NCBI GenBank assembly: GCA_023055355.1
Contig: JALJCS010000009.1
Location: forward strand, 26,871,001 to 26,935,000
Direction: 5' to 3'
Source: Agelaius tricolor
Taxonomy: Eukaryota; Chordata; Aves; Passeriformes; Icteridae
Length of the DNA stretch: 64,000 nucleotides
Shown piece after piece: positions 15,101 to 27,900 of this stretch; position 1 is the stretch's first letter; every line of letters begins with the position of its first letter. The notes beneath the pieces are model-generated. The model worked only from the letters and a program-made list of their open reading frames with translations, did no database searches and was not told where the DNA came from. Position numbers and translations under genes: made by a program.

Positions 15101-18100
15101 GCACGTCTTTCCGAGGCTGTTATGGGAACGGTGCAATAAACAGTCATTCTGAACACTCAGTTACAGGTGTTCCACTCAAGCCTTTGGGGTAGAGGAAGCA
15201 GGAGGGACATTTGGGCAAAAAAAAGATGGTGTGGAATTCAGTACATACAGAAATACTCCTGCTTAGACAAAGGTGCTGTCTAGCATTTTAAGTTCTTCTC
15301 TCTGAGTTCTCTCCTTAAACATATAGTCTAGCATTGTGAAGGCTTTCAGCTGGAACCAAATAGAAGCCTATGTTGGAAAGTATTTTTACAGTCAAGATGC
15401 CTGTTGGCTTATGCCTTGGTCATTAATTTTGTAACAAGCATACTATGAGAAAAATGAAAACAGTAGCAATGTGCAGCAAGATCCATCTCTGCTGCAGCTC
15501 TTTGTGATCTATGAACTCTCAAAAGTTTGTGTTGAATCTCTTCAGTAAGACTGTAATTGCAACTTTAGCCAGATGGTAAAAGAGGATCCTGAAAAACATT
15601 CTGTAGAGAAACTGGGAGAAGAATGTAAAACATGAGTTTATCTGCTTTGGTCCTGTAGTGGAGGGATCACCTGCCTAATGTACCACAGGGTTTCATGGAC
15701 AAAAAAGGGGATTACTAAGAAAAGAATTGCTAAGAAAAGGCTAGAGTAATTGGGGGACTAGAAATCTATTAATGCCCCAAATTTCAACTTAGACTTGAAA
15801 CTAAGGTATTTTGGCTTCATTGGTACCAAGACATGGGTAGTACAGACCTTTCTCAGAGTGCACAATGCAAAGCAGATTGCTGCTGCTCAGTCTCTTGGGC
15901 TGCTTCGTTTGACAAAAGTGTCAAGAACTAGAGAAGGAGTGGTATGCAAGGGGCAGATGTTGGGTGGGAAGGAACAAGTCTGGAATGAGGAGAGACTTTG
16001 GAGTTAAGGATGTGTTGTTCTGGTGAGCTTTGAGATTTCCACTCTTAGATTCCAGCCATCCTGGCTTGAAAGGACTGGAAGAGAAGGACTGGGGATACAC
16101 CCTGATGTACTGTTAGATTAACTACTGAATGACTCTTCCCTTGAAAGCAAGTGGGACAGTAGAACATGCAGCCTGTTTCTTTGCCATCTGCAGGAACCCT
16201 CTAAGATGAAAACCACTGGAAGGTCAACTTCCAGTAATGAGTCAGTAGATGCCCAACAAAAGCACAGTTCATTTGAGAGCTAGCATAATACAGAGGCAGG
16301 AGAGCACCTTTATTTTGTAAAATGGCATTTGCTTCCATCAGAGTAGTGACAGCTACAGGGCTGTTACATGGGAGGAAATTAGGTCTGTCTGCTGAAGTTA
16401 ATTCATGTAATGAGCCAATACTCCTGGTTTTTGCTTAGGTAAGTTTTTCTTTGTTTCCTTGTTTAAGGCAGCTGCATTTATTGCTACTGTCAGAGTGGAT
16501 TTGCATTGTCAAAGAGGAGTAGTGGACTGCTCCAAAAAAAAAAGTGAAGCTGAGGGTTTACTGAGCCTGCTGTGTCCAGAGTGCCTTTCCTGCTGTGGTA
16601 AAATAAAGAACTTCTGTAGGTTGAGCTGTTCTGGCTGACTGATTGCTGCATATTCCTCTCTTGTGGTCTGACTTGATGGCAACCATATTTGGACAAGGAG
16701 AGGAACACTGCATGTTTGCAATGCTGTGATAAGATGCCATTTGCACTAGTTTTTTAAAAGTACTGCAACCTGAAGAAGTGGGCTTTGAGCCATGCTCCAA
16801 AATTGGGTTTGAATTCAGCCTGTTTAAACCAGATTCCAGCTGACTCAGTTTCAACAGAACTGTCTAGTCCATGTAAACAGGAACCAAACCATTTTTAAAA
16901 AGCCAAATTCTAACTTATGTTCCTACTCGGTTACAGTGCTCAACCACACCAGCTCCTGGGCATAAGTGTGATGTATAGTTTCAATGGCTTTTAAGTTGTT
17001 CCTTTTTGCATGGTCAGTTTGAAACTAGTTTAACTGGAACATCATTTAAATATAGCACAAACTCTTTTCTTTTTTTTCAGCATGGTACTATAGCCCCATG
17101 TAGACAGTGCTTGACTGAGAAACCAAGGATAACTTGAGGTTTATTTTAAGAAGCCAAAACATATGTTGCTGACTAGAGATGCCGCATAACTTAATGTCCT
17201 ATTTTTCTCCAGATGGAGAAACACTAACTTCCGTAATTCTCCTCCATTTGTCATCCTACTTCATTGTTGCACCTTTTCTCCCAAATGAAAATCCCTTTGG
17301 CCAGTGGGCTAGATCCAACACAGAACTTCCCCGTACTGTTTGATCATCTTGTTTCTATATGTTCCTTTCCTCAACATTGACAAGCGCTACTGAGGACCAG
17401 CTTGAGTTTTTGCTGGGATGTGGCATAGTTATGGTTCAAGAAAATGCTAGTGACATTTTCAGCATTATAGTAATTTCAGAGCTTACCCGTGAGGAAAATG
17501 TTACATTTCAGAAGTTCTGCAGAAAAAAGAAAATGCCAGGATTCACGATGGAGCTTCAGCCACAGTGCTGTAGCCAAATTGGTAGGGAATGCATTTTTGG
17601 TGACTCGAGATACGGACAGAAGTATTTCAATATATTTACAAAAGTAATTCAAAAGCAGCAGAGAATGTATGCTTTCTCATCCCTGCTGAACTAAGAGAAT
17701 TTATACTAATGGAATGATCCCAGGGTAACCTGTCAGTGTTCATCACTTTTCCGCTAATGGAGGAGGCTAAGCAACTGTCACATCACCTTATACAGTCTGA
17801 GTTTGCTTCAGAACTGCTCCCCAATGACCTGCCATCCAGGTGCCCTCTCTCACTCATCCTGGTATCCCACTGGCTAAGGATTTGTCACATCAGCCAAGGT
17901 GATCAAGAGATACACTTGGCCTCACCTAGGAGCTTTCTACCTTTCCTTTTGGTTTTCTATCAAACTAGGTGAGAATTTAGTGGTGAAGTAGATGTCAAGT
18001 TAGCTGTTGTTCCAAATGACAGAAAAGGCAAAGCCACATGGCAACTGAGCTACTGTTGTCCTCAAGGATATTGGTAAAGGTGAAAGACCAGGCTCTAGTT

Positions 18101-21100
18101 GGTGGTGTAGTTGTAAACCTACATCTTCTGCTGCTTGCCCCTCCAAACTTGTTTTGGTCAGCTATGCTGTTGCCCTCAAATATGCTTTGTGTGTGAAAAA
18201 CTGAATGCAGTTGTTCTGTTGTCTGTCTTCTTTCTTCTGCATCATGGATGTGGCACCAACTTACTCTCACAACAAGCTTGAGTTTTGTTTTGCTGTTGTA
18301 ATTAACATGTACTTCTACTGTAGACCAAAAAATATGAAAAGGAAAAAAAATCAGTTTCAAGACATAAAAGACCAGTGAGTGAAAGGTGAAAAATTTAGGA
18401 AGTGAAGGTGTGAGAGAAGCAGTGGTTAACTGTGTTAAGTTAGAAATCTCAGAATAGCCTTACGTATTTCTTAACCAATGCTTACCAATCATCCAGTAGT
18501 GGGGTTAGATAGCTTTCTTGGCTCATTCATACCTGTATCCTAATATATATATATAAATAATTTTTTTTATTTTTGTTTCTTTGGTATTGCTGTTGCACAT
18601 CATGTTGTCTTTTATAATGCCAGATTTTTATTGTATTGTACTTTATCGGTCTGTTTTGGTTTTGTTTCCTTTTGAAGGATAGGAAAAGTAATGTTTCCTT
18701 TTTGTTTTGAATTTATGAGAAAAAAATGCACTGGAAGTAAATACAAACACATTTTGCCATTTAAAAAAAGGAAAACACACAGCCATGCAGTGGAAAAGGC
18801 TAAGAAAACGCTCCCCTCTTCCTTCTTGTGATGGAAACATCCTTTAAAAAATATGCTAGAAAGGAAACAATCTCAAACAGAAGAAGAGAGAAGTCTTTTT
18901 GTTCCTAGCTCTGCCATCTGGAGTATTCTAGCACAGTGTTCTGCAGGGTTGGTCTCCTACATGGCCAACAGGCATAAAATCCAGAACCACATGGGTCAAA
19001 TTCGTCCCTGGTGCAAGCAGATGTTATTGCAATGAAGTCAAAAGAGGTACACAGAGGATGGATTTAGCCACATGTGTGCAGATACAGCTTCCTTCCCCAT
19101 AGTACCCAACCCAACTCCCCACTGCTAGAGTTTATTGCTGTCAAAACAGCTGGTCTTTTGGCTGTGTTAATTGCATAATATCCCTTGAACATTTTTCAAG
19201 GTAGGCAAAACACTTTCCCAGTGAAGAAATCAGTTCTGGATGCACCTTGGTGTGACACTTTTTGCCTACGAGCTTTCAGCTGTTACCCACTCCCAGCCGT
19301 GAACTGATGTGATCTATCTCTGGCTTGCCTTTGCCAGAAAAATGGACTTGACTATTAAGCATAGTAAAACTTTCGCATATTTAACTACTATGATCCAGAA
19401 ATGGCCCTTGCACTTTTAAGGCATATGGAAACATCCTCTCTGTCTTTCAAAATGGAAAGAGTTCTTTGCAAATGAAACGCCATGTGCTCACACACACCCA
19501 CGTGTGCTCCCTGGGCTCCTGACCCCAAATTCTTCCCAGATCTTTCTGTGCCCGGCAGTGTCCTGTCTCCATAGTGCCTGATCATTTGAGTACAGCGGGC
19601 AGAGTCTCATGTTGAGATGAATTCAAAAAGCATACATTTTAAAAGACAGATGATTTTCCTGTTATGCCAGCATCTTCAAATCCCCATATCAGCTGATGGG
19701 TTTCCCTAACCTGACAACTTTCAATCAGTTGTTGAAACATTGGCTTTCTGTGTTTTGTTTTCTAAGGAGGGAATGTGGGGTGGGGAGAATAATGAGGTGT
19801 TGTTTGTAACTTCACAGTCCTAATAGTTGGTTTTTATCTTCCATATTTTATGCAAAAACAGACATCATAAGTCAATAAATAATTGTGCCCTAGGTTGAAA
19901 GTTAAGTGTTCAGGAAAGGAAAAAAATGGTTGGCATTTTTCTACATTTTTGTGAAGACTCTTTTGGAAAGGAAGGGTACATATTTTTGTTGTGTAGTATT
20001 TTCTATTTTTGAACGCATTTTCTTGGTACAAGACTGTTTTGTGGAATTTTTTTTTCTTTTTGGTGAACACATTATTTAAAAAAAAAAAAAAGAAAAGAAA
20101 GAAAAAACTAATTGAAAAGTTTGCCCTTAAGGATATGCTGCAGTTTTGAGGTTTAACATGAAAAAAAACATTCAAGGCGCGTGTTAAAAGTTGGGGAATT
20201 GTATTGTTGGGAGTTTTTTTGTAATTGTTACAAGAAGAAGTTTGTAGCCACTGCTGTTTATTTTGTTTCAGATGAGTAAGTAAAGGGATTGTTCTTGTGT
20301 TATTCTTTTTTAAAAAAAATTATTTATGAAATGTCACAAACACTGGACTGTGAGTTTGTGGGGAAGCATTTTACCACTCTGTGTCTTCATAGAGCTGTTG
20401 GTGATCCTACTTCTCATTACTCTGCTTTATGATCTCCTGAGCAACTTTGGAGGGGATGGCAGGAGGGGGAGAGAGAAACTGAATGCATTTTTTACGTAGA
20501 GAGTTGGGGGAAAATTAGGAAACAGTGTTTTGGAGTTCTAAAGCTGGACCATCAACTCTACTCCTTCTCCCATTTACCACAGGAATGAGAAAGGCCTTAT
20601 GGTACCTGGATGTGGCAGTGTGCAAGGGGAAATTGACTAAGAGACATGATGCTCATAATGACCTCTGTAAATGACATCTGTTTCTCAGTCAACAACTCCC
20701 TTGGTTTGCCCTCATCCTGCTAGTGGCTTTTGTGAACAACTCATCAACCCCACTGAAACCATGGGGTTGGTTTGCATTTTTCATCAAGCCTTCTTGGGCA
20801 CCCATACAGTGGGAGTGACCAGCAGGGAGCACTACTCTGTTTAAACACTGGTCTGGATTTGAGGAGGAGTAGAGGCTGAGGGTGACCAAAGAGGTGTGCC
20901 ATGTTCTCAGTATTTGAAGAACAGGCTTAAAAGACTAAAGCAGTGCTCCAGGTGTTCATGGGACTGGAGAAAAGGGAAAGAGGAAGACACCAACAGCCAT
21001 AACAGAAACTGGAGATATGTAACTGGGCTACATTTGAGACCAACCAGATTCTTTTCCTTCCTGGACAATAATGCAGCCAAATCTTGAGACTGTCAAGCAG

Positions 21101-23838
21101 ACACAAAGCTGAATGTGGCCTTCATTTTTCCTGCCTTTCCTTTTTTATTCTCCCACTTCCTTTGCCCTGAGATTTCTTCTCAGTGAGCCCCTGCTCCACT
21201 GAGCACTTTTTTGCCCTCCACCTAAACTGCCCTTGCTTTCAAAATGTGAGTTCAGTCAGGACTGAGTAAAATCATGTGCCTTCTTTTCCCCCTTTTGTAA
21301 TTATACCAGCCTCCTCCCCTTCCCCAACTTACACGTGTGAGAGACAACAGGAGGAGGCTCTTTAGAAGTGCTACTTGTCTATAGGTGTCCAACAAAACAG
21401 TAAGGTGGTGGTAAAAGGAAGGGGAGCTGGGAGCTATGAGCTCCTTTCCCTTCCCACACGTAGCAGGTCTTCCCAAGGAGACACCCACCACCACCTCCTC
21501 AGACAGTCCTCACTCCTACAGTGCAGCCGTAGTGAGCATGTGGTGGCTCTTCTCTCCCATTTCAATCCTAGCTTTGTGAAGCACTCACTTGATTTCAAAT
21601 CATGCCATTTTCAAGCAGTCACATTGACAAGACAAATGCAGTTTGTGGCCTTATCAAGATGACTTAAACCACTAAAAGAAAAAAAAGGCAACTCATTTCC
21701 CTCCCAAGGTTTGTGTCACTTCTAAAAACCCAGTCCACAGCAGTTTAGACTCCTCTAATCTCAGTCCATTTTGATGATGGTGGCTAAAAGGACTAGCCTA
21801 GAACTTAAATGCTGGACCATCTAATCTCACATTTTCTTTGCTATTACCCCTACTGTCTGCTTGCTTTTCTCATTTTCAACTATACTCTGCTTAATGAGGC
21901 AGCCTAGCCTTTGGTGAAAGGTGAGAAGAGCCAGTGGGATCCTGGCACAGGGAAGGTAGTTCATGGACATTTTAGCAAGAGTAGGATATATTAGCTGCCA
22001 CAGCAAATGCACATTATGATGGGCTGACTGCAGTGTTTTAGGGCAAATGAACCACCCAGTTACTGGAACATCACTTGTTCCCAGGTCAGAACCATGGAGA
22101 GAAAAGAGCACATTGGCACGATGGAAAAGCGGATCACAATCCACAGCTGCTCATGGGCAAAGACAGGGACTCAAATGCCACCCAGCTTCTCTGCACACTT
22201 GCCCACTGCGCAGTCAGTGTCCCTGACTCCACAGAGGAGCCAAATTTGCTGGAGGAGCTTTTCTGATTGTAAGAGGCCAAGGGTGGGTGCTTACCTGTGC
22301 TGTTTCCCTGCAGAGCAGGAAGCTCCATATAGGCTTTCCTGGAGCTTGCCCTTCTAGAAATCCACTTCTAAAACCTGTAGCACCTGGGTGGTGGAATGAA
22401 AAACCCCTCAATTGCTTCCATAAATGATCCATAAATGTAAATATTCTGGATGGGGTATTGGAAGTTTATTTTTTAGGCTCAGCTCTAAAGCCTGGGAGGA
22501 GCAGCATGGAAATGGTGTTGTTATTCCCCCTCTCCCAGTTAACAAGTCTGCATGTGTGCACATAGATCCAAGAGAAAGGGTGCATTCCTGCCCATCTTTG
22601 GTGCTGAGAGACTTAAAACATTTTCCAAAGCCTGCATTTGACACATTTAGAGAACATAAGAAAAGACTCTTAGCACATGCAATATTTCCCCCCACAAAAG
22701 GGAAGGGGGGAGGAGAACAGTGTGGACAGTTGGGATTGTTAGGGTTGGATTATTTTGCATCTTTTGTAAAACTGTAATTTTAACAGTGCCTTATTCCTAA
22801 TAGATGCTGGCACTTGGGACACACACACACAATAAAAGACAGAACTAGGGAGAGTCAGATGGGTACATCCATAAGACAGAGGTCATTAATCATCATAAAG
22901 GAAGCTGTATTGGGAATGACACAGCTATGTCAGAATTGGAAACAGTTCAAATATTCAACCACTAAAGCAATTTCCCTTCCACCACCTCCTGCCTTCCCTC
23001 CTTGCCAATGGTGCTGCCCAAGAATAGCTGCCTACACCGAGGCCTGTCACTGCCCCATTTGCTTTTGGCATTGTCAAGTCCAAGGAGTTTAGCATGGTCA
23101 TGCTTTTCACTGCAATCATGTTTTCCATGGGGTACGTGAATGCCAGTTATTTTGCTTTAAATGCACTTTAAAAAATAAAAAAAAAATCAAATCAAAGCTC
23201 CAGACTGTTTCAAATACATAGGGGAAGACAGTGCATATGTGGTTGAACCCAGTTGACTTTATCTCCAGTTCCAATGTACTCCATGCAGTGTGTATGTATA
23301 GAACAATGCGTATGCATACAAACACATGTCAACCTTAAAAATCAGCAGACTAACCTTTCTCCTTAAGCTCATGAAACCAGATGCTACACAAACACAGCAG
23401 CAGCAGAGGAATTATGGTTGGGCTCTTGAAACAGATCACAAAAAATAAAAACAAATACTTGGTCCTTTCTGTACGTTCAATAATTACAGAAGGAATTGGG
23501 TTGTAACCAGAATAAAAAGGAACGGTGCTAAATGAATGAATGGGCAAAAAAAAAAGAAAGAAAAACAAAAACTCAGCCCAATAACACAGTTAGACTTTTA
23601 TGCTAATTTACACATTGGGTTGGTTAGGATTTTTTTTGTTTGTTTATATGAAAATAAAATTGCATCTAAACTAAACTACCACAAAGATAACAACAAAACA
23701 ACAAAGAAAGCAAACAAAAATGCATCCTGCCCTGAAGAAGCGCTTATTTATGGAGGATGTTAGAAATCTCAAAACTCTCGGCCTTGCTCTCACATACCAC
23801 ATGCTCAATAAGTCCTTTTTTTAAAATGTATGAAACTG

Positions 23839-23874
23839 AAAAAAAAAAAAAAAGAAAAAAAAAGGAAAAAAAAA
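23839..23874. repeat. A-rich simple repeat
   Basis: Runs of 9-16 A interrupted by single G or GG. No LINE or SINE body is recognised next to it, so it is listed as low-complexity sequence. Confidence 0.9.
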
Positions 23875-23984
23875 CTTTTTGAAGCACCTTATGTGGCTTC
23901 CCATTCCAGGAGTGGGAGCTGCTTTTTTTTCTTTGAGCACCTTACTGATGTGTTAATGCTATCTGCTGTCTTTTTGTTCCCCAT

Positions 23985-24065
23985 GGGCCGAGTGGCTGCT
24001 GTGAGCACGGGCCGGGCCGTGCCGGGGCCGCGGGGTTCTGCCATCCGCATTCCCATTGCTCACGG
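23985..24065. other. Short GC-rich patch inside AT-rich tract
   Basis: About 80 bp with GGCCGGGCCGTGCCGGGGCC and several CG dinucleotides, in strong contrast with its AT-rich surroundings. Too small for a typical CpG island. It lies in a 233-codon open frame that begins in poly-lysine from the A-run and shows no recognisable domain. Confidence 0.6.
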
Positions 24066-24830
24066 TGCTGGCTGGGACCCATGCGGAAATTTCTCGGATG
24101 GTCTTTGCTCTGTGGCATGGATGGGAGCTAAATGGTGGAGGGGAGAGCACACGCTCTTGTGTGCGGATGTAAAAGGTAAAAAATTGGACATTTTCTTCTT
24201 GGGGCCAAAGGAATTCCCAGCAGACAATAGATGCCGAGTGAATGGGAAACTGCAGCCAGGCCTAAATCCTAAAGTCTTTATGCAGGCAACCAGTGATGGT
24301 GACCTCGGGCACTGTCCTGCCAAGGTGGAGACTTCAGGATTTGGCTGCAGCTGGCCGAGGTCCCCGCGCAGGACATGGCTCTCTGCCCGTGTGATGAGAC
24401 AGCCACCCACCTGCACAGCCCTGCACGCACCGCTGTGCACACACACACAAACCCCACAGCTGTACAGGCATCTCTCCAGAAACATGGTTTGTGACAATGT
24501 GAAGAGCAGGTCGAAAGTTTTGAGGGGTTAAGTTCCTTTTTTTTCTCTCATTATACTCTGTAAATGGTATGTCAGTTATAAAAAACAAGCAAATAGAAAA
24601 TTGTTTAAAAAAATTACCTTGCATACGCCTTTTCTATCAAGTGCTTTAAAATATAGAATAAATACACACATCCTGCCAGTTTTTTCTTACAGTGAGAGTA
24701 TCCTTACCTGCCATTTAATATTAGCCTCGTATTTTTCTCACGTATATTTACCTGTGACTTGTATTTGTTATTTAAAACAGGAAAAAAAAATAAAAAAAGA
24801 AAATTAACTGTAGCGCTTCATTATACTATA

Positions 24831-24853
24831 TTATTATTATTATTATTATTATT
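24831..24853. repeat. (ATT)n microsatellite
   Basis: About eight trinucleotide units, located 80 bp before the putative poly(A) signal at 24933. Confidence 0.96.
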
Positions 24854-24932
24854 GTGACATTTTGGAATACTGTGAAGTTTTATCTCTTGCATATACTTTA
24901 TACGGAAGTATTACGCCTTAAAAAAATACGGA

Positions 24933-24938
24933 AATAAA
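24933..24938 (+). terminator. Poly(A) signal AATAAA with GT-rich downstream element
   Basis: The hexamer in GGAAATAAATTTTACAAGG is followed by TTTCTGTTTTGTGTGG (about 24948-24963), the arrangement expected of a cleavage site near 24950. An ATT microsatellite and a T-rich stretch precede it. It marks the place where sequence character changes to ordinary intergenic DNA. Confidence 0.45.
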
Positions 24939-24950
24939 TTTTACAAGGTT

Positions 24951-27900
24951 TCTGTTTTGTGTGGAAGAGTAATTGATGTTGCTAAGAATGATGTTTGTTT
25001 TTTTGTTTTTGTTTTTTTTAATGTTACCAGCACTTTTTTTGTAAGTTTCACTTTCTGAGGTATTGTACAAGTTCACACTGTTTGTGAAGTTTGAATATGA
25101 AGGAATAATTAAAAAAAAAAGACAAAAGAATGTGGCAGGTGTCTTTGTGTGTTTCTTTGTCTGTGGAGAACATGGAAGGTGGATGGCAAGTGTCCTTTGG
25201 ATTTCTCTTAGCTCTGATGGGGCATGGCAGGAGTCCTGCTGGCACCTGTCTACAGGGTCAGCCACAAACATTGCCATGTTGGGATCATCGTCAGGGCTGA
25301 ACATCAGCAGTAGCTGATGTTGGGGCTACATGCCTGACAGTCTGGGGTTCTGGTGTCCAAGATACTGCTCAGAGATAAAATCAGAGACTTTGCATTCTTC
25401 TGATTTTTAGCAGCTCTGCACCAAGTCTGTGAATACAGGACATTCCACTGCCAGCCCACTCAGTACCAGAAATGTATTCTGCTGGTCAGTTCAGGCCCTG
25501 AAAGAGCAAAATGCTCCTTGGGAGCAGTGGGATCCACAATCACTTTAAGGGGTCTCATGTGCCCTGGATTTCCACTTCTTGACAATGACTAGTCCTCAGT
25601 CTTCCAGTTTCAATATTTTCCTCTACTTTCTATCACTGCAGCAAGTGCATTTTTAAGAAGTTACAGCAACAGTGATGGGTGATGTGAAAACTAGGGCACA
25701 GACACTGCCAAGCTGGGGCTGCCAATGATTACTGTTACACAAACCAGAACTGAAAATGCAGCTGAATGCCTTCTCACTTCCCAAACACTGCTCCCACTTA
25801 ATCCAAACCATGCTGGATCCAGAAAAGCCCCTAATTTTATTTCCAGGTCATATACTACAAACAGTTAGGTTTACCTTAGGATAACCAGCTTTGTGCTTGG
25901 AGCAGAGAGAACCCTGAGAGGAGACCACAGTACCCTCTATTAGCTCTTTCTCCCTGTGAAAATTAGGACCAAATTTGACCCTTTGTTTCCTGCAATGATC
26001 TTCTTCATTTTCCATAATAGATGAAGGACAACTATCCCAACAGTCCTCTGACCCATGAGTGTTAGAAGGGAAAGGATTCTCTCCCTTGGGAGAAACCATG
26101 TTGGATAAACTGTTGCATGAACAGCTATAAGGCAAGTTTTAGCATGGAACTAAAATGCTGTTTGTCAGTCCCTATTAGCAGAAATACCAAGTTAGCAGAT
26201 GTCTAAGTCCTTATACCTCCCTCTGAGTCACAAGGGCAAATGCTCAAAAATCAACTCTGGATACCGAGGTTTGCTGGGCCACAGGGGACCCAAGCCACAG
26301 CCTTTCCAGGCATGTCGCCTGTGTGTCCCTGGCAGTGGTCACTCTGGGAGGGCTGAGACATCAAGAACTTGGGCTCAGTCCTACCTGAGCTCCTACCTGA
26401 GAGACCTTGCTGTCACCTTCATTTGTGACAGACCTGGGAGGAGCCAGAGAGGTCCAGGTACAACTCGTACTAGAACAACAGGGCTGATCTCACATTCACA
26501 CGCTGTCCGCTGTCAGCCTCACCTTCCTCCCTCTTCACCAAACCAGCCCTTTTTTGTGGCAGTGTCCCCACTACTGACCAGAGTTTCGGTGAGTTTGGGA
26601 GATGGGCTGGTATGACCACACCAAGGGTCTTACTGTCTCAGGAGGAGGTTTGGGATGGGAACTCAGCGTAACAGTAAGAAGGAAATGGAGCAGAGGTGAT
26701 GTGGGTTGTGTCTCTATCCCAACCCCACAGGCTGGAGTGCTCCTTAGTGGTGTCACACAGTCCATGAGGGAGAAGCTCCTACAGGAAACCTATCACCACT
26801 CAAGGAAGAAATAGTCTCCCAGACTGTACCTTCCCATTTGGTCTGTGAGGGAGAGATTGCTCCCCTGTGGCTTCTCTGTGGGACAGGGTCAATGCAGCTG
26901 GAGATTCCAGCACACTTAGACACACAAGATAAGCCTAAAATGAGAATCCTGACATGACCCTCTCCTCAGAATCACACCTGCAGTAGCTGAGAGTGGGAAA
27001 ACTGGGAAAATGCCTAGAAATAGGCTTCTGGAGAGCCACTGCATGTCCTCAGTAAACACTTAGAAGGATGTAAAACATCTCACATGGACACTTATGGGCG
27101 TGCACATGCGGACATTCATTTCTGCCATCACAGAGAGGTTGCCCCAGAGGACCCTGAGTTATGGCCTCAGCTCAGCCCTCTTGGGGACTTGGATCTCACA
27201 CCCCAGATTGTATCTGAAGATGCAGTTAAACACAGAATCGCAGCATTAGTGTGGGTTCAGTACCATCCTTCAGAGTTGCTAAGGTCAGCAACTTCTGGCC
27301 AGGAGACATTTATTTTAGTTTGAAATGCAAAACCAAGAGCCTGCTGGCAGGGCTTAACTCCAGCTGTCTGTGGAGAGCTGGAATGGCAAGGTGCCACTCC
27401 AGGGAGAGCAGCCGTGACTTGGGTGTGTTCAGCCAGGGTCTGGGCTGGTTCCTTGGCCCAGTCTGGGATGCTGGATCTGCACCAGTTGTCCTCAGCATGG
27501 TAAGAGCCACATGGCTGCATGGGCTCCTCACCTCACCGTGCACTTCACTCAGTCAGAGGCAGGTGGCAAATGTTAGTAAGCCCTATATCCTTGAGTTATT
27601 TCTTGATTTTAATAATCAGAGATTGGCTGGGCTGTGGCCAGAGCTCTCCCTTACCTGCTGAATGAAACAGGAGTCTGAATCTACCAGCAGTGCATATACT
27701 CCCTCTCCAGACTGCAAGAATGTCAAAGGAAGTGCAGGACTGTTTTCCTAAGCTAAACATGGTCCGAAGTGCACTCCTTGCAGGCCTTTCCCCCAACCCT
27801 TGAGCTCCTTGAAGCCATGGAACTGGGCAGTGGATGTTATTTGCAGTGGCAGCATCCATTCTTGAAACCTCAGTCCCCCGTGCATGCCTGGCACCGGCAT

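Larger units (their letters stand above)
1..24950 (+). other. AT-rich noncoding tract, possible long 3' UTR (ZBTB20?)
   Basis: About 25 kb without any convincing coding exon on either strand, AT-rich, T-rich on the + strand in many places, and nearly free of interspersed repeats after 5.8 kb. It ends at a good poly(A) signal (24933). In mammals ZBTB20 lies upstream of DRD3 on the same strand and has an unusually long 3' UTR, so the tract could be that UTR. No BTB or C2H2 zinc-finger coding sequence is present, so the gene name is inference from synteny only. Alternative: plain intergenic DNA with conserved elements. Confidence 0.35.

Noticed and set aside
23830..24531. 233-codon + strand frame starting in a poly-lysine stretch
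   Set aside because: The start lies in an A-run, no domain is visible, and an antisense frame of 145 codons overlaps it.
27230..27330. Possible CR1 tail (CACAGAATCGCAGCATTAG...)
   Set aside because: Only a short phrase resembles CR1 and the following wording does not fit; too weak to call.
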